NCBI GenBank assembly: GCA_015709215.1
Contig: JACCQN010000001.1
Coordinates: 1 to 64,000 of the forward strand
Source of the DNA: Bacteroidales bacterium
Lineage (GTDB): Bacteria; Bacteroidota; Bacteroidia; Bacteroidales; F082
Length of the DNA: 64,000 nucleotides
Direction: 5' to 3'
The notes beneath the pieces were generated by a model. That model saw only the letters and a list, made by a program, of their open reading frames with translations, did not search any database and had not been told where the DNA came from. This document shows, one piece after another, positions 27,801 through 42,800 of this stretch (the first letter of the stretch is position 1; each line of letters opens with the position of its first letter). The position numbers were made by a program, and so were the translations under genes.

Positions 27801-30800
27801 CAGCACACCGGCACAAGCAGGCAATACTGATTTTAGCTTTCAGTGGCAATCCAGCACTGATGGCATAAATTATACAGACATTGCCGGAGCCGATGAAATA
27901 AACTACAGCCCAGGTCCGTTAAATGAAACAACATTTTTCCGTAGATTGGTTCTTTCAGGAGCACCTGTTCCAACCGGATGTAATCTATCCGAAAGCAATA
28001 TAATTCAGATCACAGCCTTTGAAAATCCGACCGCTGATGCAGGAACAGATTTTAGCATACCCTATGGAACCTCTACAAACCTTAATGCGACCGTTGACCT
28101 GGGAACACCACCCTATGTTTTTCAATGGGATGGTCCGGTGATATCACCTAACAGCACTTCCACAGCTACAGAACAACTTATTCAGAATGAGACCTTTATT
28201 TTTACTGTGACCGATGATAATAATTGTGTTGGATCGGATGAAGTAACTGTTTCAATTACAGGAGGCCCCTTACAGGTTGATTTACAATCAAGTGACGATC
28301 AAATTTGTAATGGCACCAATGTTACGCTTACAGCAGTAGCCACGGGAGGCAACGATCCAAATTATTCTTATACCTGGAGTTCCGATCAGGGTGGTACATT
28401 CCCGGATAATAACATAATAACGGTTTCGCCTGTAGTTACTACAACTTACACCGTTTCAGTTTTCGATGGCTTTAATACAGTTGAAGACAACAGGCAGATT
28501 GTTGTAAGTAATTATCCGAATATCACAAGCCAGAGCAGCATTTCGGTATGCTCCGGCTACGAAATAAATTATGACATAACTTCTGATGTGCCAGGGACAA
28601 CATTTGAATGGACAGTCAGTAACCCACAGCCCGCCTGTGTGAGCGGCGAAGCCAACGGAAGTGGAAGCAATATTCATCAAACCTTAGTTAATTCCTGCAT
28701 TGATCCAGTTGTGATAACCTATACGATCATACCAACCGGCCCAGCTCCTACTTCTTGCCCAGGCACACCTTTTGAATTAGATGTAACAATAAGACCACAA
28801 GCTAATAGCACTTTTCAAAATTTTTCGATCAATACAGGTACTTCTACTATAATTCAAGGTGACATAACAGGTGGCACCGGAAGTTATCTTTATTCATGGG
28901 CACCTGCTGCCATGATACAGGGGCCGGCTAATGTGCTAAACCCGCATACTGTTATTCTGAACAATCCTCAGGATTATACACTTACAGTAACTGATGGTGC
29001 AAATTGCAGTTATGATTTTACGATTACCGTTAACACTGATGGAACAGCACTGGATGCGGTAATTATTTCTGATGTGGTGAACGATGAAATTTGTAGTGGA
29101 GAGACTATTACACTCACTGCCAATGCATCTGGTGGCAGTGGAAGCTATGATTACGATTGGTCTGGCACACCTTTAAATGCTACAGAAGTTGATAATACGA
29201 TTAGTTTTGTGCCGCAGCAGTTAGGCATAAATAGTTATAGTGTAACGGTTTATGACGGTTTTACAAGCGTTAATTCTGATATTGACATATTGGTTCATGA
29301 TTTGCCCGTTGTCAATAGTCCCGGAAACATTCAAATCTGTTCGGGTGAGGCTATCGATTATGCCATTACGTCAAATATAGCAGGCACAAGTTTTTCCTGG
29401 ACGGCTCAGGAAGCAACGGGATGTATCTCCGGATTCAATGCAGGAACCGGTAACGAAATTAATGATGTATTAATTAACAGCTGTTCTGATCCGGTTTCTG
29501 TAAATTATACAATCATACCAACCGGTCCTGCTCCCACCGCATGTACAGGAATCCCTTTCAATTTAACAGTAACTGTAAGCCCTGAATTTTCAAATACCTT
29601 TTCTGATCAAAATATTAGTATGGGGACCTCAACTACTTTAACAGGAACAGTAAGTGGTGGAACCCCTCCTTACTCCTATAGCTGGAGTCCGGCGAATATG
29701 ATTCAGGGATTCACAAATATCTTGAATCCAACCACAGTAAATCTTTTTGACCCTCAGTTATTTACACTTATGATAAATGACAACAATAACTGCTCATATA
29801 GTTTATCAGTCACAGTGACGCCACAAGGCGATCCATTAAGTGTCGAAATATTATCTGACGGAATAAATGACAATATTTGTGATGGTGAACAAATCACTTT
29901 AACTTCGACTGCTAATGGTGGAAGTGGCAATTACACCTACACATGGCAAAACCTGCCACCAAATGCCACTATCCAAAATAATATCGCCAGTTTTGTACCC
30001 TTACAATTGGGATCGAACATCTATAATATGGAGGTTTTTGATGGTTTTAATTATACCACTGAAAGCATTACCATTATTGTTAATGAAATTCCAGCAATCA
30101 CAAGTCCATTAACGCACTACATCTGTTCCGGAACAACCATAAATTATGATCCGACGTCAAGTGTTGCAAATTCAACCTTTAATTGGACTTCCATTTCAAA
30201 TCCTAATATTACCGGCAACACATCCAGTGGTAGTGGAGCTTTGAATGACATACTTTTTAACCCAACTACAAGTATTCAATCTGTATTTTATAGTATTGAG
30301 CCAACCGGCCCTGCTCCCACGATGTGTGTTGGACAAGCTTCTGATGTTGAAGTGTTTATTAACCCGATTGCAAACATCACAAATGCTGAAGACAACCAAA
30401 TTGTTATTTCAGGCCAACTCTCACAGCAAGTGAATTTTACGTCTGATGTTTCCGGTGTAATTTATAATTGGACTTCTACTTCATCATGCCCCAATGACAT
30501 CAATTATGCTCAGGTTTCAGGCTCAGGGCCTATTCCGGAACAGCTTGTAAGTATAAATCCTGGTGGTCCAAACAATTGTTCAATCACCTACGAAGTTATT
30601 CCTGATATAAACGGATGTCCCGGAAATCCATTTACCTATACCATGATCATCAACACAACACCTTCGATCTTTGATTTCACAGGTGATGGAAGTATTTGCT
30701 TCGGTGAAAACACTAGTCTCACACTCGAAGGTTCAGAAGTAGGTATCAGCTATCAGCTACTCCGAAACGGAGCCCCAATTCAAAGCCCGCAAGATGGTAC

Positions 30801-33800
30801 TGGCAACCCTTTAACCTGGAGTGATTTAAATTTGGAAGGCACATATGAGGTATTAGCCACAAATCCGGTAAGTGGGTTAACAGAAATGATGAACGGCAGT
30901 ATCGATTTAATCCTAAGAGCGTTACCAACAGCATACCAACTAACAATTCAAACGCCGGGAAACAATTGCCTGCCAATAATCTTAAGGTTAAATGGTTCTC
31001 AGATTGATGTAACCTATCACCTCTACAGAGAGGAACTGGGTGGACAAATAACTGAGGACATCGAAATCATTTCCGGCACAGGTAGTCCAATAAACTTTGC
31101 TGAACAAACAGTAGCAGGCACTTATTTTGTGATGGCTTTCTGGGACCATGGTGATGCCATTTGCGAAAGGCAGATGAATAATGAAATAATCGCATATCCC
31201 TTACCCATTGAATTTGATATTGAACCTCAGGGCATAGTTTGTGAGAATACAGATGAAATTTGTCTTTCAGGTTCAGAGCCTAATGTGAATTACCAGCTTT
31301 GGTTTAACAACCAACCCTATGGCGCAATAATTCCCGGCGAAGCTGATGGCAGTTCGATATGTCTTGGCCCACTGAACGAACCCGGGACATTCCGTATTCG
31401 TGCATGGAACACCATTACCGGATGTGATATTTTCTATCAAAACACAATTCAGGTTGAACCGCTTCCAATCATTTTTGATATGGCACCCGAATTTGCCTGT
31501 GCAGGAACAGAAATCATTCTTGAAGAATGTCAGGCCGGTATTGATTACTATTTATACCTTGACCCATCCGAAAACAAACAAAGCATTCAGGTTGCCGGTC
31601 CCATTCAATGTGTGGGTGGCATCTTAAGCTTTGGCCCACAATATGATGCCGGTGAATACAGCATTCAGGCTGTGAATAGCCTTACAAATTGTTCAGCCTG
31701 GATGAATGGTTCTACAACAATATATCCCAATCCTGAAATTTTTGAAATGGCTCCTCAGGGAAATGCCTGCCCGCCAGTAGCTATCTACCTCGAAAATTAT
31801 CAACTGGATGTTACCTATTATCTGTATCGTGATGGTGATTTAATCCTTTCGGATGACGGTTCGGATGGTTCAGTTAATTTTGGCTCTCAAACTGTTGCCG
31901 GAACCTATACTATCGGTGCACTTGAAAACCATCCTAATGGCGTGAGCTGCGAAACGATGATGTCCGGCAGTCTGCAGATTTTTGAGACCCCTGCTGTTCG
32001 CACACTTTTGCCAGCAGAACCTCTATGTGCTCCCGCATCTTTCTATCTGAATAGTTCCGAAATTGGCATAACTTATGAGTTGTGGAGTGATGTCTCCGGA
32101 TTGATTCAATCAGTTGTTAGCACCGATGGCGGCCAAATTGATTTCGATCCTGTTAGCAATCCCGGACAATATTATGCCAGAGCCGTTAATGGCCAAAATT
32201 GTTCCATTGAGATGGATGGCATCAGAACGGTTCTGGAAATGCCAGTAGTTTATACGCTTTCGCCACAAGGAAACTGGTGTGCTGATGAACCCCTCTCGAT
32301 CAGTTTGAGCAGTTCTGATATCGGATTTACTTATGAGTTATTCCTCACCGGAAACCCCACCCCTATTGAAAGCATTCCTGGCACGGGCAGCGAATTGAAT
32401 TTTGCTGCCGTAATAACCCCAGGCACTTATTACATCATGGCAATCAATGATGTTTCTTCCTGCTCAACATTGATGCAAGGTGAAGTGCTGATCAATATTA
32501 TACCCGAAATATTAAGCGATGGGGAGCTGGTTTTGTGTAGTGATCAATTCACTAATTATACTATTGTGTCTGATGTTTCGGATGCAACCTACAGCTGGAC
32601 GGTAACCGACAATTCTGGTGGCGCCATTACCGGATATGCAGATGGAAACGGAAATCTGATAGATCAACAGTTAGTAAACGCTTCCGATCAACAGCAATAT
32701 ATTACTTATTCGATTACACCAACCGGACCGGCACCAACAAACTGTGTTGGAAATGTATTTGAACTCACCGTTTTTGTTGAGGCAGTATCGGAAGTTACAA
32801 ATCCCGAAAACTCTCAATCAATCCTTTCAGGTGATTTCACCGAGGAAGTGATTTTCAGTACTAATATCATTGGCCAAACTGTTGATTTCAATTGGTCAGC
32901 CAGCCCAAGTTCAAGCGCATTATCAGGCTACACGCCAGCCGGAACAGGAGATTTGCCTTCGATGCAAGTTTTCATTGACCCGAATGTAGCAAATCCACCA
33001 AATAATGCTTTTGTTGAATACACCGTAACGCCCTCGGTAAACGGTTGTGAAGGCGTTGAATTTACCTATACCATACAGGTTCAGCTTAGGCCAAATATTT
33101 TTGACCTTTTTGCACCAGGCGCAACAGAAATTTGTAACGACGGAATCTCGCAGGTTCCATTGGAATTAAGCGGATCAGAAGCTGGTGTAACTTACCGCTT
33201 ACTACTTAATGATGTGATACAACCCCAGTATGATCAGCCGGGCGATGCGGCTGGCACTCCTATCCAATGGCTTGTTGACCAGGCTGGAATCTATACCTGT
33301 ATTGCCGTACACGATGTTACCGGTGTTACGGAAAACATGACCGGAATAGTTGAAATTGTTGGTCGCCAGCTGCCGATAGCCTACAATCTCACAACTCAGC
33401 AGCCCAATAATAATTGTTTGCCCATCACACCCCGCTTAAGCAATTCGGAAGCCAGTGCTGTTTACGAATTACTGCTCGAAGATATCAATGGTATTATTAC
33501 CATTGTAGATGTACAAAACGGCACTGCAGCAAACGAACCTTTGTTATTTGCACAACAATCGCTAGCCGGAATTTACACGGTAAGAGCCCGCATAAGTTAT
33601 GACGAAATTAGCTGTGAAGCCATGATGAATGGCAGTATCACCGGAAATGCCCCACCTCAGGAATTCGCCCTTAGCCCCGAAGGAGAGCTTTGCGAAGATG
33701 AGGTTAGTCTTACAATGTTAGGCTCAGAAATTGGTGTTGAATACAGCTTAATCTTAAATGGAATTCCGATAGGAAATACTTTAGCTGGAACCGGCAATCC

Positions 33801-36800
33801 AATTTCATTTGGAATCTTACAAAACCCAGGTACTTATATGGTTCATGCGATCAATACAACAACAAGCTGTGAAATTATTTTCGCAGAAACCATTACAATA
33901 AATTCTGAACCTCAGGCTTTCTCGGTTTTCCCTGTTAATGCTTGTCCGAACTCGGAAATATTTATGACCGAATGTGAAGCCGGCATTGATTATTATGTCT
34001 ATTTCGAAGCTTCCGTTCGTGGTGTAAATGAGTTTATTGAGGTCGCTGGTCCATTTAATTGTGGCTCCAACGGAATAAATTTTGGTGCATTCCAAAATGC
34101 AGGCATATACCGGATAAAAGCTGTTAATCCAACTACAAATTGTAGTGCGTGGATGGATAATAATGTCACGATATGGCGTGCTCCTATTGGCTATGATATG
34201 TCGCCACAGGGTACCGGTTGTGGGCCAATAACATTTACCATGGAAGATTTCGAGGAGGATGTAACTTACTTCCTGCTCAGGGATGGAACAACTGTTGAAA
34301 CTACAACAGCAGCTGGTGGTACACTTAGCTTCAGTCCACAAACAGAAACAGGGATTTACACTATCTCAGCTCAGTTTGACAATGGAGGAAATCATGTTTG
34401 TAACAATATGATGTTAGGCCAGTTTGAAATACTTCCTCAACCCGAAATATATACCTTACGGCCAATTGATTCGCCTATTTGCCCTCCGGCAGCCTTCTTC
34501 CTGACAAATTCACAGGCTGGCGTGGTATATCAACTTTATAATAATCAAACAGGATTGCTTCAACAGATAACCAGTACTATTGATGGTGAGGTAATAAATT
34601 TTGATCCGGTAAATACACCAGGTGAATATTGGGCAACCGCCACGCTTGGAAATTGTGAGGCCCAAATGAATGGAATCAGAACAGTTTCTCCCTTGCCAAC
34701 AGCATACAACATCACACCATCACAAGGCCAGTGGTGTAGTGATGATAATATCGAAATAGGTCTTTCTGATTCTGATCTCGGATTCACTTACCAATTACAT
34801 CGTATCCCCTTTAGCTCCAATCCTATAGCAACCGTATCAGGTGATGGTGATGCAATTACTTTCGGAACATATACTGAAATTGGTAACTACCGAGTACTTG
34901 CCATTGATGATGCCACAGCTTGCGAGCGATGGATGAATGGCGAAATTCAAATAAATGATCCACCCCTTCCATTTAACATAACTGCAAATGGATCAGTGCC
35001 ACAAGTAGGATGGAATTGTCCTCCGGTTGAGATTGGCCTGCAATTGTCCGAAACAGGCGTAAACTACACACTCTATCAACCTGATGGAACTACTACCTTA
35101 GCCGGAACAGGTGCCGCGTTGATATTTGGTAATTATTCAACTTCAGGCGAATATTATGTGGTGGCCACCAATTCAACCACTACCTGTAGTGCCCAAATGC
35201 CCGGAACCATCAATATTTTCGAAGGTCCTGAAATCTTCACGCTTACTTCAGTTGGAGAACCATCCTATTGTTTTGGTGATGACAATGCCATTGAATTAGT
35301 TTTAAACTCATCACAGCCAGGGGTTATTTATCAGCTTTTCAAAGATGACATCAGCAATCCGGTGATGGCAGAGATAGCAGGAACAGGAGAGCTTTTGAGT
35401 TGGTTCCCGGTGTCACAGTTTGGCGAAGGTAATTACTTTGTAATGGCACATTTAGCCGATGATCCAACATGCAGTGCTACCATGAACGGTAATATCGCAA
35501 TTGATGAAATTGCACTGCCATCAGCATCAATTGCTGGCTCAACTACCATTTGTGAAAGTTACTGCACTACACTAAACTTTGATGTTACGGCTGATCTTCC
35601 TTTCGAACTTATTTATACTGCCAATGGAAGTGTTCAGCCACCTCTTAACTTCGATCCCTCAGATCCTGATTATTCAATAGAAGTATGCCCCACAGAACAA
35701 ACTATCTATGAGATCGTAAGTGTAAACTATACTGTTCATCCATATTGTGAAGCTACTGATATTAGTGGAAGCTATACAGTGTTTGTTGATCCGCTGCCTA
35801 TCGCAGAAACAGGGCCTGGAGGTATTATCTGTGAAACACAGGGATTTCATTTTGGAAGTGCGTTTGTAGAAAATGCATCCAACTGGAGTTGGGAAATTCA
35901 TGAAGGACAAGGCAGTTTTGATAACCCAGCTTGGATTACACCGGTTTTCTATCCCGATCCAGTAATAGAAATCACCGAAATGACCATCAGATTAGTTGCT
36001 TATGGAAGTGGCGAATGTGTTGGTAATACGGACACCTCATTTGCTGTGATTCAGGTTTATCCACAGCCTCAAGCTTTTGCCGGAATGAATGATAGTGCCT
36101 GCGTCAACTCTACTTATCCTTTAAGTGAGGCAACTGCTGAAAACTACAGTGCAGTGCAATGGGAAGTAATCTCAGGATCAGGCTCTATTGATTCACCTAA
36201 TAGTTTAAATCCAAACTATCTACCCCATCAATCAGATGTTGGAACAACGGTAACGCTACAACTAACTGCCACAGGCGAAGGTCCTTGCGATCATTTAACG
36301 GCCAGTTCGTTGATCAATATTTACATCGAGGGTTTGCCAACGGCCAATGCAGGTCCATCACTCAGCACTTGTGTTTTAGATCCCATACAGGTAACTCAGG
36401 CAACAGCCTCCCATTATTCAACTATCAACTGGACACATACCGGAAATGGCACCCTTACCAATACAAATGCTATCAACCCGATCTACTTCCCTGATATTAC
36501 GGATGCCGGCACTACAGTGACTTTAACATTAACCGCAACCGGAGTAGGAAGTTGCGAAAGTGAAGTAGCCGTTTCTGAAACCAATATTCAGATTGATCCG
36601 CTACCGGAAGTATTTGCAGGAAACGACAATTTTACCTGTGAGTTAGAAGCATTTCAGCTGGATGAAGCCACTGCAACTCATACATCTTCAACCATTTGGT
36701 CGATAGTACAAGGCAATGGAACAATAAATGATCCTGACGAACTAAATGCCACCTACACCCCGGCTGCAAGCGATGCAGGAACTACCGTAATTTTACGACT

Positions 36801-39800
36801 GAGAGGCTTCGGACAAGGTAACTGCAGTGCTTATACAGATGATTCATTTATTAATATTGAAGTAATAACCAGTCCTGAGGCAAACTTTGAGGTAGCCACT
36901 TCTACTTGTGTTAACGAGTTAGTTTCTTTTGAAGATGCTTCCACAACCAACACTGGAATCATCGAACAGTGGATTTGGAATTTCGGAGATCAGTCTCCCG
37001 AAATTATAGTAGATTTCCCTGATGATCCAAACGTCAATCATACCTACACAGGACCCGGAAACTTTGTTGTGACGCTAACAGTAGTGAACAGCAACGGATG
37101 TGAAGCAAGCACCTCGCAAACCATACAAATAACTCCCGCTCCTATTGCAGCATTTGTAATACAGGGTGGCCTGTGTGCCGAGAGCCCTGTTAATTTCATC
37201 GACCTGTCGCAAGAAGCTGGTGGTGGTGCGATCACTTCCTGGGATTGGAACTTTGGCGATGGAAATTCGTCAGATCTACAAAATCCGGTTCATAGTTATG
37301 ATGCTCCCGGAACTTATACGGTTACACTAACAGCGTATAACGAAAGTGGATGTGCAAGCAACACCTTCGAAGCAACAATAACCATTAACCAAGCCATACA
37401 GGTCGAAATTGACGATTCTAACTTATTTGCCTGTGCTGATGAGCCTTATCAATTTACGGCCATTTCGGCTGATGCCGTTTTCTGGTTCTGGGATTTTGGT
37501 GATGGCAACACCTCTACCGAACAAAATCCGCAACATGCCTATGCTACATCAGGAGCGTATTTTGTAACGCTTACCGGAACTTCAATGAACGGATGTTCGA
37601 ACACTGATGAAGTGATGCTGATTGTTAATCCGGAACCTGTTGCAGGTTTCAATGCAAGCCAGACAGCCTGTACTAACGAAGCCATACTATTTACAGATAC
37701 TTCTGTAACGCCTAACGGTGTGATTACTGAATGGCAGTGGGATATGGGCGATGGCACTGTTTACACCATCAACAATCCCAACAACAGAAATATAACACAT
37801 CAGTTTGCCACTCCAAATCAATTCCTGGTATCCTTAACCATAACAGATGCGGCAGGATGTACAGATACTCACACACAAACGGTTGTTGTGCAGCCCGGCC
37901 CGGTGGCCATGTTTACTTATTCGGCTACCTGCACTGGCCAGCCGGTAATTTTTACCGATCTCTCAATACCTAACGGAGGTTCGGATATTGTTTCCTGGAA
38001 TTGGGATTTTGGAGATATTCCTTCAGGAAACAATAACACCTCCAATCTACAGAACCCCGCGCATACCTTCGTTGGAGAAATGCCTGTTGATGGTTACACG
38101 GTTTCGCTTACAGTCACAAATGCTACAGGATGTACGGCAACAATTAGTCAACAGGTTTTCGTAGATGATACACCATTTGTTGAAATCATCCCGTCAGAAA
38201 CCGAAATTTGTCTTACTGAATCCATTTTGTTCTCAGGCGTTGGTGATAATGTTGTATCCTGGTTCTGGACTTTTGGTGATGGAAATACCTCAACGCTTCA
38301 AAATCCAACACACACCTATCTGTCGGCCGGAACCTACAATGTTAGCCTGTCCATTGTAACTGCACAAGGATGTACAAATGATGCCAGTGTGCAGGTTATT
38401 GTTAATCATGTGCCTTCAGCAGGATTTACAACTAATTCACCGGTTTGCCTTGGTAGCCCTGTTCAGTTTAACAATACTTCCGTGTCACCAAACGGAAACA
38501 TCCAAACATGGATTTGGGATTTCGGCGATGGCACAACTCAAACTGTCCAGGCACCCAACAATCCAAATATTGCCTATACTTACATGCAGCCCGGGATATT
38601 TAATGTAATACTCACCGTTATTGACAATGCAGGTTGTGAAGACGATTTTACCCGTCAGGTTAATATTCAAAATAATCCACTTGCCAACTTCACCTTCGAA
38701 CAAACTTGTTTTGGTGAACCAGTGCTATTTACTGATCTCTCATCGCCCAATGGCGGATCTGATCTCTTTAGCTGGGCATGGGACTTTGGCGATCCGCTCT
38801 CGGGTGTCAATAACAGCTCATCTCTCCAGAATCCATCTCACTTGTTTACTGCTCCCGCCACTTATACCGTGAGCCTTACCGTTACCAACACCCAGGGCTG
38901 TTCGAGCACCATGGAAACAGAAGTAGTAGTGAGTGAAACTGTTGCTATTGACTTCTCCTATAATGCTTTATCATTCTGTCCTGGCGAAACCATTGACTTT
39001 ACTCCTGCTGGAGTTGATATCGTTTCCTACAACTGGGACTTCGGCGATGGCGGCACTTCAATCCAGCAAACTCCACAGTATGTGTATACTGAACCGGGAA
39101 CTTACACTGTTTCCCTCACTGTTACTGCTATCGACGGCTGTCAGGGTTATGTTGAGCATACTATCATTATCAATGAAGAGCCTTTGGCTGCTTTCTCTAC
39201 TGACAGCCCTAGCTGTAGCGGCGCTCCAACCCAATTCTTTAATGCATCAAGCTCTCCTACAGGCTATATCACTGAATGGATTTGGAACTTTGGTGATGGC
39301 TCAAGCGAGCTTATTGTCAGCTTCCCCGATAATCCTGATGTGAGTCATCTTTATTCGGCTCAGGGAACTTATAATGCCAGCTTAACAGTTACAAACAGTA
39401 ATGGCTGTTCCAATACTGTAAGTCAGGAAGTGATCGTTGCCCCCGGCCCAATTGCTGCTTTTGATTATACCGGCACTTGTGCGGAAAGTCCGGTTATCTT
39501 TACGGATCTTTCCCAGGAAAATGGTGGTGGAGAAATCGTTGGATGGCAATGGGATTTTGGTGATCTTGCATCCGGAACCAGCAATACATCAACACTACAA
39601 AATCCATCACATATCTTTAGTGCTTCGGGTCAGTTTGATGTAAGCCTGATCATTACAAATATCAACGGATGTACTGATACAGTGATAAATTCAGTTATTG
39701 TTGACGAAGCTTTATTAGTCGAAATTACATCCGACAACGACACGCTTTGCCTTGGCACTCCGGTCAATTTTACCGGAAATGCAACCGGAGCAGTGATCTG

Positions 39801-42800
39801 GTATTGGGATTTCGGTGATGGAAACACTTCTACACAGCAATATCCTGAACATACCTATACCCAAACCGGTAACTTTATGGTTACCTTAACGGCAGAAACA
39901 CCTGATGGTTGCAGCAACACTGACACACTTAATGTCGTTGTTCGACCAATACCTTCAGCTTTGTTTACCAGCACAAGCCCCGTTTGTTCTTCTGACAGCG
40001 TGTATTTCACCAATCAGTCAACAACGTCGAATGGCTTTATTCAAACCTGGATTTGGGATATGGATGACGGATCTATAATTACCATAGATGCTCCCGACGA
40101 TCCGAACATCGCTTACCAATATGCTAATCCGGGAACTTTTGAAGTAGTGTTGACGGTAATTGATAATGCAGGTTGCGAACATAGCTACAGCCGATTGGTT
40201 CAGGTAGAAGCAAGCCCCGTTGCTGATTTCAGTTATGATGAAAGCTGCTTTGGAACACCGGTACTGTTTACTGACCTCACTTCCACCAATGGCGGACCTG
40301 ATCTCTTTGGCTGGCAATGGTACTTTGGTGACCCCAATTCGGGAATCAACAATACCAGCACACTTCAAAATCCATCACATCTGTTTACAGCAGCCGACAC
40401 TTTCAATGTAACACTTATTGTTTCCAACACTATAGGTTGCACTGACACCATCACCAAAGAGCTGATTGTAAGTGAACTTCCTGAAGTTGACTTTACCATA
40501 GCTGACGACTCTATTTGCCTGAATACACCAGCACAATTCACAGGCATCGGAGAAAACATCAATACCTGGTTCTGGCAATTTGGTGATGGCGGAACTTCCA
40601 TCCAACAAAACCCGTCTTATATGTATGTTGAGCCGGGTGCTTACGATGTAACGCTTACCGTTACAGGTATTGATCAATGTCAGAACAGTATCAGCTATCC
40701 CATTTTTGTCAATGATGTTCCAATCGCTGATTTCAGCATGAACAACAGCTGTCAGGGCGACACAACTTATTTTACAGACGAAACTGTCAGCCTCAACGGA
40801 TTCATTGTTGAATGGGCGTGGGATTTTGGCGATGGCAATACTTCAGACCTTCAAAATCCGGTTCATTATTACGATGTCGTAGATGATTATCTCGTAACAC
40901 TAACTGTTACAGATAATTTCGGATGTTTCGAAACAATCAGTCGCTGGGTATCCATTTACGATAAACCAAATGCTGGTTTCAGCTTCAATCAGGTTTGCGA
41001 TCCTTCAGGGCAAGTATTCTTCTTTGATGAATCCGAAAGCAGTAGTAATGGAAGCCCTATACTGGTTTATGAGTGGAACTTCCACGATGGATATTTTTCC
41101 AACGAAATAAATCCAAATCATATTTTCCCTGAAACAGATACCTGTTATATCGTCAGCCTGACTATTACTGATGCATTTGGATGCGAATCAATCGCAACTG
41201 ACACAATATGCATCTGGGAACCCATTACAGTTGACTTCACATCAACAGAGGTCTGTTTTGGTAATGCAACCTTCTTTGAAGCTTCTTACCAGCCCGAAGA
41301 TGATTCGATTGTGAGTTATGCCTGGAACTTCAATGATGGCTCGGATATTTTCCTTACATACAGAGACACAACAAGTCATATCTTTGCAAATGCTGGAACA
41401 TTCTTCGTTGAACTGACGGCTACCAATTTGAATGGTTGTGAAAATACAACCTACAAAGAGGTAGTTGTGAATGGTCTTCCTGAACCTGATTTCGAGTATA
41501 TTCCGGGCTTATGCGAATTACCTGCTCAGTTTACTGACCTGTCCGATGGAAATGGTGCCTTAATCGAGAGCTGGTTCTGGAATTTCGGCGATCCTGATTC
41601 GGGTCCGGATAATACTTCCGATCTGCAAAACCCAACCCATTTGTTTAGTGATCAGGGAGGAATCTATGAAGTTACCTTGATTGTGACTAATTTCAATGGG
41701 TGTGTTGATTCAATTACAAAAGCTGTGATACAGGATCCTTGTGTTCAGGCTTCATTCATCGCACCATCTGTCACGCTTTGTGCTGAATCTGAAATATGCT
41801 TCATCGAAAATTCCTACATAGCTGCTCAAAATGGCATCATCAACAGGTGGATTTGGAACTTTGGAGACAACACTCCTGATTACCAATACATTAGCCCCGA
41901 AAATCCCGTATGCCATGCCTATACCGATCCTGAAGGTGGTGAGTTTGTTGTTAGCCTTACTATCGAAGCTACAGTTAATGGCAATGCATTTACAGACACT
42001 TATACAGAATTGATTATTATTAACCCAAGACCTACTGCTCGTTTTATCCCGGAACCTGCCTGCCAGAATACCGATGCTATTTTTACAGATAACTCAATTG
42101 GAAACGGAACACCCATCACCACCTGGCTATGGGACTTTGGAGATATGACAACTATACACGACACTTCTTCGATGCAAAACACAAGTTATCAGTATCCAAA
42201 TCATGGACAGTTTGATGTTCAACTGATCGTAATCAATGCATATGGATGTTCCGATACTATCATCAGTGAAATCGAAATTTGGCAACCTCCAACTGCCGAT
42301 TTCATTGCTGTTGACAGCTGTGTTTCCTATATCACCTATTTCAATGATTTGAGTGATGAAGGAGGCGCTCCCATTGATAGCTGGTTCTGGCATTTTGGTG
42401 ATCCAAACAGCAACAACGACGATGGTAATCCATGGACAGACTCAACTGCAACAGATCGGCTGACCGAACATATCTATATACAACCCGGCACTTACTTTAC
42501 CACACTGGCCATAGAAGACGACAACGGATGTCGCGATACGGTGCGTCACAGCCTGCCAGTACATCCGATTCCGCAAGCCAGCTTTACCTATGAAGATCGC
42601 TATGAAGATCGCCAGGGACAAGTATTTTTCCAAAACACCAGTGATCCTTCAGCAACAACTTTCTTCTGGGATTTTATGACCGGACAAACCTCTGCCGAAG
42701 AAAATCCCGTGTATCAGTTTGAAGAAGACGGCATTTATGAAGTGATGCTTGTTGCTTATAACGACCATTTATGCCCTGATACAGCAATAAATGCTTATGA

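Noticed and set aside
36871-40713. Regular repeats as a possible CRISPR array
   Set aside because: The repeats are long, in frame, diverged at DNA level and encode PKD domains.
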